From Deltaproteobacteria bacterium (GTDB lineage Bacteria > Desulfobacterota > Desulfomonilia > UBA1062), in contig JAHDKO010000015.1 of the NCBI GenBank assembly GCA_018436855.1, positions 124,001-188,000 of the forward strand: a DNA stretch of 64,000 bases, read 5' to 3'. Made by a program: the position numbers and the translations under genes. Of this stretch, positions 44,865-53,925 are shown piece after piece. The number at the start of each line of letters is the position of its first letter. The stretch's first letter is position 1. The notes below the pieces were generated by a model. The model made no database searches. It saw nothing but the letters and a program-made list of their open reading frames with translations, and was not told the origin of the DNA.

Positions 44865-46546
44865 AAAGGCTCGCAAGTATTCTCACACCCTATATCGTCC
44901 TGAGAAAAACAGCAGATGCCGTTTCTGTGAGCCATGCCCTTGCCGCGAGAACAGGCATGGGGAAAAAGGACATCCGCGGTTTCCTGGACGCGAACCGCAC
45001 GGTCTTCGACTCCCTGAACAGCCGGAATCATACCGTCTCCCTGCCGTCGAAGGGCAGGCAGGGCTTGGATTGCACCTTTACCACCACCATTATCAACGAT
45101 ACCCAGATCATCGCCTTTTCCGAGACCGGGCAGCCCGTGTACGACGACGATGCCGCCTGTATCCCGGAGACGCTGGTCACCATGGCACGGTATTCTCCCA
45201 GCGCCTATCTCATTGTAGAGAACGGGATCATCGTCTATGCCAACGATGCATTCCACAAACTGATCATGCATGAACCCTCGGATCTGATGGGCAACCAGCT
45301 CATCAGGATCATATCCCGGCAGAGCAGGGAGGCGTTCATCAGGGCATGTGACAAGGGTCTCCAGGATCCCGAGGGCATCATCCCCCCAGGCGATCTGATG
45401 CTCACCCCGGCAGGGGGAAGACGGGTCTTCGTGAACATGAAGGGCGGGTGGCTGAAACGGGACAAGGGGAATCTCCTCTGGATGGTCCTGCACGACGTGA
45501 CCGAGCAGGTCATGCTCATGAGAAAGATCAGGGAGCAGGACGAGCAGTTTTCGGACCTGTTCGACGTCTCGCCCATCGGCCTTCTCTACGTGAACCCGCG
45601 GGGGGTGATCACCAGCTGCAACGCCTTTGTGAGCAACCTCATGGGCTATGCCAGGGAAGAGATTCAGGGATCGGTCTTTACCAAATTCGTGGCGCCCCAC
45701 GAGGAACAGCGCCTGCGCGAAGAGTTCCAGAAGCTCTTTGTGGAAGGCAGCGAGATCCACCGCCGGGAGTGCGTGCTGAGGACCAGGGAGGGAGACGATC
45801 TCACGATCGAATACGATGTGCAGGTCATTTCCCGGAAAAAACGCAATATCCAGGCACTGATGGTGTTCTCCGACATAACCGGCAAAAAGGCGCTCGAGAT
45901 GGAGCTCCTGGAAAAGAACGCGGAGATGGAGAAGACCCTGTGGGAGATGGCCGAGGTCAAGGACGCGCTGGAGGCCAGGGCAGGGGAGCTCAACCGGGCC
46001 ACCGAGGAGCTCAAGGTTCTCAATGAGCGGCTCAACCAGCTCTCCATCACCGACGGCCTCACCGAGATCTACAATCACCGGCATTTTCAGGACCGTCTGA
46101 GCGAAGAAGTGGAGCGTGCACAGCGGAGCAAGGACAGCGTGGTGTCCCTGCTCATCCTGGATATCGACGACTTCAAGCACTTCAACGACACCTACGGGCA
46201 CCAGTGTGGAGACATGGTGCTCAAGCAGCTCGCAGGCATCCTGAGGAACAGTGTTCGCTCGATCGACGTCCTTGCCCGCTACGGGGGGGAAGAATTTGCC
46301 GTGATCCTGCCCAACGCCGGCACGGAAGAGGCGGCGAACGTTGCGGAGAGGATCTGCGAGGCTGTGCGTTCGACCCCGTTCTCCTTTGGCGAAGGCACGT
46401 CCGTGAAGGTCACGGTCAGCATCGGGGTGGGGAGCCTCACCCGCGGCCAGGGAGAGAAGTCCGAGCTCATCAGAAAGGCCGACAACGCCCTCTACGCCGC
46501 AAAGGCCAAATGGAAGGACAGGGTGGAGGTGTGGGAAGAAGACTGA
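44849..46546 (+). CDS. PAS-domain GGDEF diguanylate cyclase
   Basis: A 565-residue cytoplasmic signalling protein. After an N-terminal region come two PAS-type domains (about 110-215 and 230-345: SPIGLLYVNPRGVITSCN), a coiled-coil (about 350-400) and a GGDEF domain (about 400-560). The active site is YGGEEF and an RSID motif lies five residues upstream, matching the inhibitory I-site RxxD. No membrane segment is seen, so the sensor is soluble. It should make c-di-GMP from two GTP and be product-inhibited. Overlaps both neighbours. Confidence 0.93.
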   Translation: MDVDIERLASILTPYIVLRKTADAVSVSHALAARTGMGKKDIRGFLDANRTVFDSLNSRNHTVSLPSKGRQGLDCTFTTTIINDTQIIAFSETGQPVYDDDAACIPETLVTMARYSPSAYLIVENGIIVYANDAFHKLIMHEPSDLMGNQLIRIISRQSREAFIRACDKGLQDPEGIIPPGDLMLTPAGGRRVFVNMKGGWLKRDKGNLLWMVLHDVTEQVMLMRKIREQDEQFSDLFDVSPIGLLYVNPRGVITSCNAFVSNLMGYAREEIQGSVFTKFVAPHEEQRLREEFQKLFVEGSEIHRRECVLRTREGDDLTIEYDVQVISRKKRNIQALMVFSDITGKKALEMELLEKNAEMEKTLWEMAEVKDALEARAGELNRATEELKVLNERLNQLSITDGLTEIYNHRHFQDRLSEEVERAQRSKDSVVSLLILDIDDFKHFNDTYGHQCGDMVLKQLAGILRNSVRSIDVLARYGGEEFAVILPNAGTEEAANVAERICEAVRSTPFSFGEGTSVKVTVSIGVGSLTRGQGEKSELIRKADNALYAAKAKWKDRVEVWEED

Positions 46547-47175
46547 CCCTATCCTTTGACCTCGACGGCACCCTCACGAGCAATCATTTCGTTGACAGCG
46601 TCTGGATGGAAGGGCTGCCCGAGCTCGTCTCCCGCAGGCAGGGCATGGACCTCTCCGAGGCCCGGCGCATGTGCCTCGGGGCATACGAACAGGAAGGCCC
46701 CTCATCAATCCGGTGGTATCAGCTTTCCTACTGGCTCGATCATTTCGGACTGAATGATATGGAGCCTGCCGGGCTCGTCAGCCGGTACGCGCCCAGGGTC
46801 GAGCTCTACGACGATGTGCTGCCCGTGCTCGGAGAACTGCAGTCACAGGGCTTTCCCCTCGTCCTGTTCTCGAATGCGGCACGGCATTTCCTCGATGTGG
46901 AGGTGTCCCGGGGCGGTCTTGCGCCCTTTTTCGATCAGATGATCTCGGTGAGTGACGACTGGGGCATGACCAAGGCCGAGGCGCGCGCCTTCCTGCGGCT
47001 GAAGCATCTTGCAGGCGGTGACGTCGTGCACATCGGCGACCATCTGGAATTCGATTACCTGGTCCCCAGGAGTGTGGGCCTCCAGGCATACCACATCCTC
47101 CGGGACAGAGGCCCGGGGGTCGAGGGCTCCCTGAACGACCTCCGGGAATTTGCCGCCAGGGTCAAAGGTGAGTGA
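46531..47175 (+). CDS. HAD-family phosphatase
   Basis: A 214-residue haloacid dehalogenase-type hydrolase. Motif I is SFDLDGTLTS, motif II LVLFSNAARHF, the motif III Lys lies in WGMTKAEAR and the acidic motif IV in HIGDHLEFDYLVPR. The helical cap inserts after motif I. Substrate is unknown. The only in-frame start near the N-terminus is GTG at 46531, inside the end of the diguanylate cyclase gene (16-base overlap). It overlaps the MFS gene by eight bases. Confidence 0.87.
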   Translation: MGRRLTLSFDLDGTLTSNHFVDSVWMEGLPELVSRRQGMDLSEARRMCLGAYEQEGPSSIRWYQLSYWLDHFGLNDMEPAGLVSRYAPRVELYDDVLPVLGELQSQGFPLVLFSNAARHFLDVEVSRGGLAPFFDQMISVSDDWGMTKAEARAFLRLKHLAGGDVVHIGDHLEFDYLVPRSVGLQAYHILRDRGPGVEGSLNDLREFAARVKGE

Positions 47176-48277
47176 ACAAAGGCGCAGCTTCCTCATTATC
47201 GTCGTTGCCAGCTTCTTCTTTTTCCTGAACTTCTCGGAACTCATACTCCTGCCGAAATACATCGTGCACCTGGGGCTTTCCCCCGCGGACATCGGCCTTG
47301 TCATGGGGGCCTTCAGCATTACGGTGCTCATAACCCTGCCCCTGGTGGGCATCTTTTCGGAGAGGCTTTCCCGGAAGTATGTGTTCATTGCAGGGGCGGC
47401 CCTGCTCTGCCTTGCTACACCGTTCTACGCGCTGGTTCAGGGGATGGGCCCGCTCGTCTTCGCCCTGAGGGTCATCCAGGGGATAGGGTTTGCCAGCGCG
47501 TTCGGCATCCTGGGCGCCTTTGTGTTCGATATCGCGGCCCCGGGTTCCCGGAGATACCTCCTGGGGATACTCACCGCAATCAACATCTCCACCCACGCCA
47601 TCGGTCCTGCCCTGGGCGAGTATATCATTCATGCCCGGGGGTACCCCCTGTTCTTTTATACCGCAGCAGGCCTCGGTTTCGTCGGTGTGATCGCAGGCTT
47701 CTTCCTCCCGGGCGCCGCGAGGACCGAAAGGATCCCGTCGTTCTCTCTCACGCGGGGGCTTCCCCACATGGCGGCCGCACTCGTGCTGGGAACGGTCTTC
47801 GGCTCACAGGTGGTGTTCGTGCCTCCCTTTCTCCTCACCAGGGGGATAGACGACTCCAGCCTGTTCTTCGTCTCCTTTGTGACGGGAAGCCTCATGGTAT
47901 GGTCCTTCCTGCACAAGCTGCTCAGAGGCGCGGGCGATGTGCGGGCATGGATCATATCCCTGGTTTTTATGCTGGTCTTCCCCCTCGCTGTTCCCTTTTT
48001 CGAGGGCAGAGTCTCCCTCATGGCGCTCGCCCTGGTTTTCGGGATCGGGTACGGATATCTCTACCCCACGCTGAATGCCTATCTCCTTGACATCTATCCC
48101 GGTGCGCGGTCTCTTGCCAACTCCCTGTTCGTCTGGTCGTTCAACCTGGGCATGCTGGTCTCTTCCCTGGGATTCGGCGCCGTTTCCGCGGCATTGGGCT
48201 ACGAGACCGCCTTTCTCGTCTCCGGCATCCTGGGCCTGAGCATGCTGGCCCTGACCTTGCGGCTGCGGGACCGTTAG
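47168..48277 (+). CDS. major facilitator superfamily transporter
   Basis: A 369-residue membrane protein with about eleven to twelve hydrophobic segments. The MFS loop motif lies between segments 2 and 3 (GIFSERLSRKYVFIAG), and the second half begins near residue 200. It is somewhat short for the family but complete at both ends (start ...VSEQRRSFLIIVVASFF, end LTLRLRDR). Substrate is unknown. It ends the four-gene overlapping run beginning with the phosphoribosyltransferase. GTG at 47168 is the likely start. Confidence 0.85.
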   Translation: MSEQRRSFLIIVVASFFFFLNFSELILLPKYIVHLGLSPADIGLVMGAFSITVLITLPLVGIFSERLSRKYVFIAGAALLCLATPFYALVQGMGPLVFALRVIQGIGFASAFGILGAFVFDIAAPGSRRYLLGILTAINISTHAIGPALGEYIIHARGYPLFFYTAAGLGFVGVIAGFFLPGAARTERIPSFSLTRGLPHMAAALVLGTVFGSQVVFVPPFLLTRGIDDSSLFFVSFVTGSLMVWSFLHKLLRGAGDVRAWIISLVFMLVFPLAVPFFEGRVSLMALALVFGIGYGYLYPTLNAYLLDIYPGARSLANSLFVWSFNLGMLVSSLGFGAVSAALGYETAFLVSGILGLSMLALTLRLRDR

Positions 48278-48513
48278 TGCGCAGTCCCTGCCGGGGGCAG
48301 ACCTTGTTCCTTTTTGGTGTGGGAACAGAGATCCCTGTTTGACAAAGACCCGTTATATGTCCTAGCAGCGTTCAGGCCGGCTATACTGAGCGCCGGAATC
48401 AGATGAGTCCATGACGGGCCTCATTCCCTCTTGGATTCGATGCCCTTTTCGCTTGCCGTGAACGGTCTTTTGCCAGTGTGATTGCCTTGATACCCCCGCA
48501 GCAGTCCAATACG
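48278..48513. other. intergenic region, no gene seen
   Basis: Between the MFS gene and the PEP-CTERM remnant I see no coding sequence. TGTTCC and GGAACA (about 48308-48330) form a weak hairpin, and TTGACA occurs near 48340, but no matching -10 element is correctly spaced. The region shows no strong terminator. Confidence 0.35.
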
Positions 48514-48648
48514 TCAGTTTCTGATTTTATTTCTGAGCCCTGCGAGGCCAAACAGGCCCGTACACAACAGAAGCATGGCTGCCGGTTCGGGAACAGGGGC
48601 AGCCGGTTCGGGAGAAGGCCCTGCCTGGCTCCCGCCGGAAAGCAGATA
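48514..48648 (-). pseudogene. PEP-CTERM sorting-signal remnant
   Basis: On the minus strand a 44-codon frame ends PEPAAPVPEPAAMLLL, then CTGLFGLAGLRNKIRN and a TGA at 48514-48516. This is an unmistakable PEP-CTERM tail: the VPEP box, a hydrophobic segment and a short basic end, the signal recognised by an exosortase. Directly upstream is an in-frame TGA, then TAA codons, and no start codon or protein body. It is therefore most likely the surviving 3' end of a decayed exported-protein gene. It implies the genome has or had an exosortase; none is in the window. Confidence 0.75.
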
Positions 48649-48774
48649 TCAATGAATATGAATTTATGGTAGTTATAATCCCGATCCGGTGGCAAAAGGC
48701 GTGAGCAGGGATGAAACGGCCGGCTTTCATCCGCGGGCGGCCCTTGTCGTATAATTAAGACAGCAGGAGAATAA

Positions 48775-49569
48775 ATGAGCAGCACTCGATCCAAGGAACT
48801 GTTCTTCGCCATTCCCGGCGGGACGATCCATGCGAAACAGTGGAGTCCGGAAGACCTTCGATACAACGTGCCTGTGGTACTCCTTCACGATTCTCTCGGA
48901 AGCGTCGATCTCTGGCGGGATTTTCCCGGGAAACTGGCCGGCCGCCTGTGCCGGACCGTGTTCGCATATGACAGGCTCGGCTTCGGGAAATCGAGCGCAC
49001 GCGATGCCCTGCCAGGCGAGGCGTTTGTCTGGGAGGAGGCGGATCTCTATTTCCCCTATATCAGGGAAGCTCTGTCGCTTGACCGGTATGTCCTTTTCGG
49101 TCACAGCGTAGGCGGCGCCATGTCCATTGCGATTGCAGCAAACCGCACCGATTGCAGTGCCGTTATTACGGAAGCGGCCCAGGCCTTTGTCGAAGATGTG
49201 ACGGTTTCAGGTATTCAAAAGGCCAAAAAGGCGTTTAAGGATCCGGAACAGATCAAGCGGATAGAGAAATGGCATGGGACCAAGGCCCAGTGGGTGCTCC
49301 GGGCATGGATGGATGTCTGGCTCTCGCCGGAGTTCGCTTCATGGAGCCTGGAGCAGCGCATCGGCAAGGTGAGGTGTCCGCTTCTTGCCATCCATGGGGA
49401 CAAGGACGAGTTCGGTTCTCTGGCCTTTCCTGCATTCATCAGCAAAAAAGCAGGAGGGGAGTCCGAGATGATCATCCTGGAAAACTGCGGGCACGTTCCC
49501 CACAGGGAAAGACCGCAAGAGGTGATGGATCACGTCGCGTCCTTTCTGGACAGGCACGGAATAGATTAA
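48775..49569 (+). CDS. alpha/beta hydrolase
   Basis: A 264-residue alpha/beta hydrolase. The nucleophile elbow is FGHSVGGAMS (Ser), the acid is in HGDKDEFGS and the base in ENCGHVPHRERP. The oxyanion region VVLLHDSLGSVDLW has HD in place of the more usual HG. No signal peptide is present, so it acts in the cytoplasm. Substrate is unknown; esterase, lactonase or C-C hydrolase are all possible. It stands alone between a gene remnant and the flagellar operon. Confidence 0.88.
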   Translation: MSSTRSKELFFAIPGGTIHAKQWSPEDLRYNVPVVLLHDSLGSVDLWRDFPGKLAGRLCRTVFAYDRLGFGKSSARDALPGEAFVWEEADLYFPYIREALSLDRYVLFGHSVGGAMSIAIAANRTDCSAVITEAAQAFVEDVTVSGIQKAKKAFKDPEQIKRIEKWHGTKAQWVLRAWMDVWLSPEFASWSLEQRIGKVRCPLLAIHGDKDEFGSLAFPAFISKKAGGESEMIILENCGHVPHRERPQEVMDHVASFLDRHGID

Positions 49570-49886
49570 CTATCGGGGACGGGTTCACATTTCCTTCCTT
49601 ATATCAAGGGCGAGCAGCCGGGATCCGTTAAAAGCGCCGAGGGAGACGGGAGGCGAAAAGGGGTGCGATTCTGTTCTTTCTCGGGCCTGCCGGCATGACA
49701 AAGCTGATTTCTCTTCGAACGGGAATCCTCTCCAACACACACCGAAGCTTATGCATCGCGGCATCAGGAAAGTCCTGTTCCGGCACTGCCCCATCGGCAA
49801 GTTTTTCTCCTGCACCGTGTAATTTTTACCAGGGGACCAGGAAGCGGGCAATGACCTGATGAGGCCGTTCCAGGAAAAGGCCGTTC
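49570..49886. other. intergenic region before the flagellar operon
   Basis: No gene with good support is found. A minus-strand frame at 49585-49851 (88 codons) exists but is Cys/Arg/Pro-rich without a family match or ribosome site, and is likely chance. A sigma-54 promoter begins just after this stretch. Confidence 0.4.
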
Positions 49887-49902
49887 TGGCACCGGCGTTG
49901 CT
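49887..49902 (+). promoter_or_regulatory. sigma-54 promoter of fliK-flgD-flgE
   Basis: TGGCAC-CGGCG-TTGCT matches the RpoN -24/-12 consensus (TGGCAC-N5-TTGCW) perfectly, with GG and GC separated by ten bases. It lies 34 bases before the fliK start. Sigma-54 control of hook genes is established for many polarly flagellated bacteria. The activator is not in the window. Confidence 0.88.
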
Positions 49903-49935
49903 CTCTACGAGGGCACTACAGCAATGGAGGTGAAT

Positions 49936-51504
49936 ATGCAGTTGCCTTTTGCAGGATTGCTGGGCCTTGCATCAGGTGCCATGGGCTTTGTCCAGAAGGT
50001 GTTTTCGCATCAGGGGTCGGGTACCGCCGACTTCGATGCCGAGCTCGCCTCTGCAATGTCCGGCACGAACGATGCGGGCAAGACACCGCTTTCACGGATT
50101 CTTTCGGAAAAGGGCTCCCTCGATGAAGAGGCCTTCCAGGAAATCATTGCCACGCCCGCCGGGATGCTCCTGTTCCAGTTTATGACGGCATTGCGGGAAA
50201 TGGGGTTACAGCCCTCCGACATCCAGATGCTCGTGAACGGAGGCGGCTCTCAGATATCGGACGAGGCACTCCAGGCGATCCTTGCCCGGCAGGGAATGGG
50301 AAGCAAGGACATCGCGGCACTGATGGCCGATCCGGCAATGAAGGCCGATATCAAGAGCCAGATTGCGGCATCCTTCACCGAGGCCCTTCAAAACCGGGCA
50401 GACACCGGCGGGATCGATCTGGATGCCCTGCGGGCGCTCACCGCCTCGGATGCGGATGCTGTGGAATCCATCATCGAACGGATCATGTGCGGCAAGCATC
50501 TCGTCAAAGGACAGGGCTCGGCATCAGGGCAGGACGATTCCGCAGGCAGGCTGACAGGGCAGACAGACGTGCAGATCGGCCTGATCCAGAAGAATGCCTC
50601 CCATATAGCTGCCGAGATCAGGACTATGGTTGCCGAGGCGCTGAAAAAGGCCTCCTTCCAGGGCCAGAGCAGCTCTTCGATTGGCAGCGCCATGCATGTC
50701 GAGAAGATGCTCCGGACGGCGGGCGACACCTTCGGAGTGAGCAGCGAGATCATGAGCGATCTCTTCTTCGCTGCTGACGAGGCCGCTCGAAAGCAGGCCG
50801 TAGAGCAGGTTACTGCCCAGGTGAATGCATACCTGAAATCCAATGCGGGTCAGAAACTGAGCGCAGAATCGGCCGAGGCCCTTGCCTTTCTGAAATCGGC
50901 CATGAGCGAGCAGGAGTTTGCGGGAATCGAGAACTCACTCAAGCTCTGGCAGACGGGGCAGACACTGCCCGATACCAGGATCGTGCTGAACAGGGAGACC
51001 TATGAGGCCCTGGCCGGCAGACTGGGCAATCGGACCCCGGAGTCCTTCTATGAGCAGCATATGAAGAGCGTCATGGACCAGCTCCGGCAGACCCTGTCTT
51101 CCCAGATGAAAAACAGCGAGGGCAGCGTGACGCTCCGGCTCTACCCCCCCATGCTCGGGCGGGTGGACGTGAGCATGACCATGCAGGATGGCCAGCTCCA
51201 GGCGATCTTCAAGACCGATCAGCTCGTCACCCGCGACATCCTCGTACAGAACATGCATGTGCTCAAGGAGGCGCTCACCGAACAGGGTATCCGGGCCACT
51301 CAGTTCTCGGTCAGCACCACCCTGGACAACCGGTCGTTCCATGAGGGAGGGTCCGCCTTTGCACATCAGGACGGACACGGAAGTGGGTCTTTCCACGGCG
51401 GGCAGGGGGCCGATTACCATGGCGCCGCCTACCGGGATGACGAGATATACCTGCATACCCGGCCGTATGTGTCTGAAGGCGGCGGGCTCGATCTCTTTGC
51501 CTGA
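49936..51504 (+). CDS. fliK: flagellar hook-length control protein FliK
   Basis: A 522-residue secreted ruler protein that sets hook length and switches export specificity. The C-terminal Flg_hook domain is clear: GSVTLRLYPPMLGRVDVSM, then LVQNMHVLKEALTEQGI. The N-terminal two thirds are Gln/Ala/Ser/Gly-rich, as expected of the extended ruler. ATG at 49936 has GGAGGTG upstream; an ATG at 49924 lies inside that site region. It is followed by flgD and flgE, the hook cap and hook. Confidence 0.88.
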   Translation: MQLPFAGLLGLASGAMGFVQKVFSHQGSGTADFDAELASAMSGTNDAGKTPLSRILSEKGSLDEEAFQEIIATPAGMLLFQFMTALREMGLQPSDIQMLVNGGGSQISDEALQAILARQGMGSKDIAALMADPAMKADIKSQIAASFTEALQNRADTGGIDLDALRALTASDADAVESIIERIMCGKHLVKGQGSASGQDDSAGRLTGQTDVQIGLIQKNASHIAAEIRTMVAEALKKASFQGQSSSSIGSAMHVEKMLRTAGDTFGVSSEIMSDLFFAADEAARKQAVEQVTAQVNAYLKSNAGQKLSAESAEALAFLKSAMSEQEFAGIENSLKLWQTGQTLPDTRIVLNRETYEALAGRLGNRTPESFYEQHMKSVMDQLRQTLSSQMKNSEGSVTLRLYPPMLGRVDVSMTMQDGQLQAIFKTDQLVTRDILVQNMHVLKEALTEQGIRATQFSVSTTLDNRSFHEGGSAFAHQDGHGSGSFHGGQGADYHGAAYRDDEIYLHTRPYVSEGGGLDLFA

Positions 51505-51522
51505 TAAGAGGAGGAATCGACA

Positions 51523-52191
51523 ATGTCCACAGTCGGAATGGATGCCATACTGGCGAACCAGGGATCGACCAATACCGGCAGCACGTCAGAGGCCGCGAAG
51601 TCCCTGGGAAAAGACGAATTCCTGAAGCTGCTCGTCAAACAGCTGCAGTACCAGGACCCCCTGAACCCGGTGGAAAACACGGACTTCACCGCGCAGCTCG
51701 CCCAGTTCACCTCGCTGGAGACCCTGAGCAACATCGACGATAACATCTCTCAGCTCGGCATTCTCCAGAACTCCATCAACAACATGAACGCCGTGTCCTT
51801 CATTGGCAAGCAGGTGAATGCAAAGGGCAATATCCTCAACTACACGGGCAGCGACCTGAACATCGACTTCAGCCTGGATGCCCTGGCGGCAGCCGTAAGG
51901 GTGAATATTTATGCAGAGGATGGAACGCTCGTACGAACCATAGAGAGGGCAAACGTTCAGGAGGGGAACATTCAGTGTGTTTGGGACGGCACGGATCATG
52001 ACGGCGAGCAGGTGAGTGAAGGCCGGTACCGGTTCTATATCGAGGCGGCCGACTACGAGGGGAACGCCGTGGGAACAACCTCCTACGCGGCCGGAATGGT
52101 CACGGGAGTCAGGTACGACAAGGGCGTCACCTATCTCATCATCGGTAATAAAGAAGTCAATATAGCAGATATCGATAAGATACAGGGATAA
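51523..52191 (+). CDS. flgD: flagellar hook-capping protein FlgD
   Basis: Scaffold for hook assembly, present at the hook tip only during growth. The 222-residue protein shows the FlgD signature KDEFLKLLVKQLQYQDPLNP, then FTAQLAQFTSLETLSNID, and the C-terminal FlgD Ig-like and tudor-like parts (GEQVSEGRYRFYIEA). No signal peptide, as expected for export by the flagellar apparatus. Located between fliK and flgE. Confidence 0.94.
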   Translation: MSTVGMDAILANQGSTNTGSTSEAAKSLGKDEFLKLLVKQLQYQDPLNPVENTDFTAQLAQFTSLETLSNIDDNISQLGILQNSINNMNAVSFIGKQVNAKGNILNYTGSDLNIDFSLDALAAAVRVNIYAEDGTLVRTIERANVQEGNIQCVWDGTDHDGEQVSEGRYRFYIEAADYEGNAVGTTSYAAGMVTGVRYDKGVTYLIIGNKEVNIADIDKIQG

Positions 52192-52202
52192 AGGAGGGAG
52201 CA

Positions 52203-53714
52203 ATGGGTATTTCCAGTTCACTGTTTTCCGGAATCAGCGGTCTTTCCACCCATGGCAACGCCATGAGCGTGATCGGCGACAACATAGCGAACGTCAACAC
52301 GATCGGGTTCAAGTCCAGCAGGACCACCTTCGAGGACGTGCTTTCCCAGTCGGTGTCAACGGCGTCGGGTTCATCCCAGATCGGCCGGGGCACGGCCCTG
52401 AGCGATGTCGACACCCTGTTCCAGCAGGGCTCCTTCGAGTCGACCTCGAACCCGACCGACCTGGCTATCGGCGGCAACGGCTTCTTCATCATATCCCCCC
52501 AGGGAAGCCAGACCGAGTACTACACCCGGGCCGGCCAGTTCCGCTTCAATTCCGACGGGTATTTCGTGAACCCGGCAGGATACGTGGCGCGGGGATGGGC
52601 ACTGGACGACAACGGGACCGACCAGGGCACGCTGACGGATATCCAGCTCAGCGCATTCACCTCCCCGCCCGAGGCCACGGAGGACATCACCGCCATCACG
52701 AATCTGGATTCCACCGACACGTCGAACTCCGACAGCCTGTTTGGAGCATGGGACGCCACAGCCACCGAGCCCATCGGTGATACCGCCTATGGATATCAGA
52801 CCGCCATCCGGGTCTACGACGCCCTGGGCAACTCCCATGACGTGACCATCTACTACGACAAGATCAACGCCGCCAGCGAGTACAATGACGGGACCGTGGA
52901 TCTCGACAATACCTGGGAATATATCATTGCATGCAATCCTGCGGCAGATGAGCGGCCCGGGTTTGCCGGAGAGGCCGAGCAGGGGATTCTCATGCGGGGC
53001 ACCATGACATACGATTCCTCCAGCGGTGCACTGGATACGTTAACCTCCTTTGTCTGCGACCCCGCCGCCGATCCCTCCGTGGCGGCCAACTGGACCACGG
53101 CCGCCTGGTCGCCCGAAGGATACCCGATATGCACGGCGAACTTCGTGACCGGCGTCGATCAGGAGATATCCCTGCAGTTCGGCACCCGGAGCACCAATGC
53201 CGCCTGGACCACCGGCGCGGGAATCGCCGATGACGTGGGCGACATCGCCGGAGGGGCCACGCTTCCCACCTCTTCGTGGGAACCCCAGGCCCTGACCTCC
53301 ACCCAGTATGCGTCCGCCTCCACCACGGTCTACCAGACCCAGGACGGATACGGCACCGGCTTCCTGGAGAACATCTCCGTGGACACGGACGGAGTCATGG
53401 TGGGTCACTACAGCAACGGCCAGATCCTCTACCTCTACCGCGTGGGCCTTGCCAAGTTCAATAACGACCAGGCCCTGAACAAGGTGGGCGGCAATCTCTG
53501 GGCCGCAACCCGGGCCTCGGGTGACGCAATTACGGGCCACCCCGGCGAAAACGGCCTGGGCAGGATCGCGCCCAACTCCCTTGAGCAGTCCAACGTGGAC
53601 ATCGCCTCCGAGTTCGTCAAGATGATCACCACCCAGCGGGGATTCCAGGCAAACTCCAGGATCATCACCACCACCGACGACATGCTCCAGGAGCTCATCA
53701 ACCTGAAGCGCTAA
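52203..53714 (+). CDS. flgE: flagellar hook protein FlgE
   Basis: Structural subunit of the flagellar hook. The 503-residue protein has the rod/hook N-terminal helix (SGISGLSTHGNAMSVIGDN, NIANVNTIGFKSSRTTFED) and the C-terminal heptad helix (SNVDIASEFVKMITTQRGF, MLQELINLKR). The central domain is variable and surface exposed. AGGAGG precedes the ATG. It closes the first flagellar operon and is followed by a strong hairpin. Confidence 0.95.
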   Translation: MGISSSLFSGISGLSTHGNAMSVIGDNIANVNTIGFKSSRTTFEDVLSQSVSTASGSSQIGRGTALSDVDTLFQQGSFESTSNPTDLAIGGNGFFIISPQGSQTEYYTRAGQFRFNSDGYFVNPAGYVARGWALDDNGTDQGTLTDIQLSAFTSPPEATEDITAITNLDSTDTSNSDSLFGAWDATATEPIGDTAYGYQTAIRVYDALGNSHDVTIYYDKINAASEYNDGTVDLDNTWEYIIACNPAADERPGFAGEAEQGILMRGTMTYDSSSGALDTLTSFVCDPAADPSVAANWTTAAWSPEGYPICTANFVTGVDQEISLQFGTRSTNAAWTTGAGIADDVGDIAGGATLPTSSWEPQALTSTQYASASTTVYQTQDGYGTGFLENISVDTDGVMVGHYSNGQILYLYRVGLAKFNNDQALNKVGGNLWAATRASGDAITGHPGENGLGRIAPNSLEQSNVDIASEFVKMITTQRGFQANSRIITTTDDMLQELINLKR

Positions 53715-53730
53715 GCCTAAAAAAAATATT

Positions 53731-53776
53731 CTTTCAGATGCACCTGGGTGTCTCTTGGCATCCAGGTGCATCGAAA
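53731..53776. terminator. strong hairpin between flgE and motA
   Basis: GATGCACCTGG (53737-53747) pairs perfectly with CCAGGTGCATC (53762-53772); CTTTC and GAAAG extend the base and a G-T pair extends the top. There is no T-run on its plus-strand 3' side, but an A-run (53719-53727) lies on the other flank, so in the minus direction it would form a canonical terminator. For plus-strand transcripts it probably protects or ends the flgE message. Confidence 0.65.
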
Positions 53777-53870
53777 GCGTCAAATTAATGACTTATCCTG
53801 CCAGGGACATCCCGGTTCATCAATCCTGCAACATTATGAAATAAAACAATATTTACCAAAATCCCCACAA

Positions 53871-53886
53871 TGGCATATCCCTTGCT
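53871..53886 (+). promoter_or_regulatory. sigma-54 promoter of the motA-fli operon
   Basis: TGGCAT-ATCCC-TTGCT matches the -24/-12 RpoN consensus with the invariant GG and GC ten bases apart. It lies 39 bases before the motA ATG, after the flgE hairpin, which makes it the likely promoter for motA through fliR. Confidence 0.85.
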
Positions 53887-53925
53887 CATTCCTGAAGCGA
53901 GATCAATTTCGCTGAAGGGGCATAT

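Noticed and set aside
48341-48370. Sigma-70 promoter with TTGACA after the MFS gene
   Set aside because: No acceptable -10 element occurs 16-18 bases downstream.
49585-49851. Minus-strand 88-codon frame before fliK
   Set aside because: Unusual Cys/Arg/Pro composition, no ribosome site, no family, and it is antisense to the flagellar operon leader.
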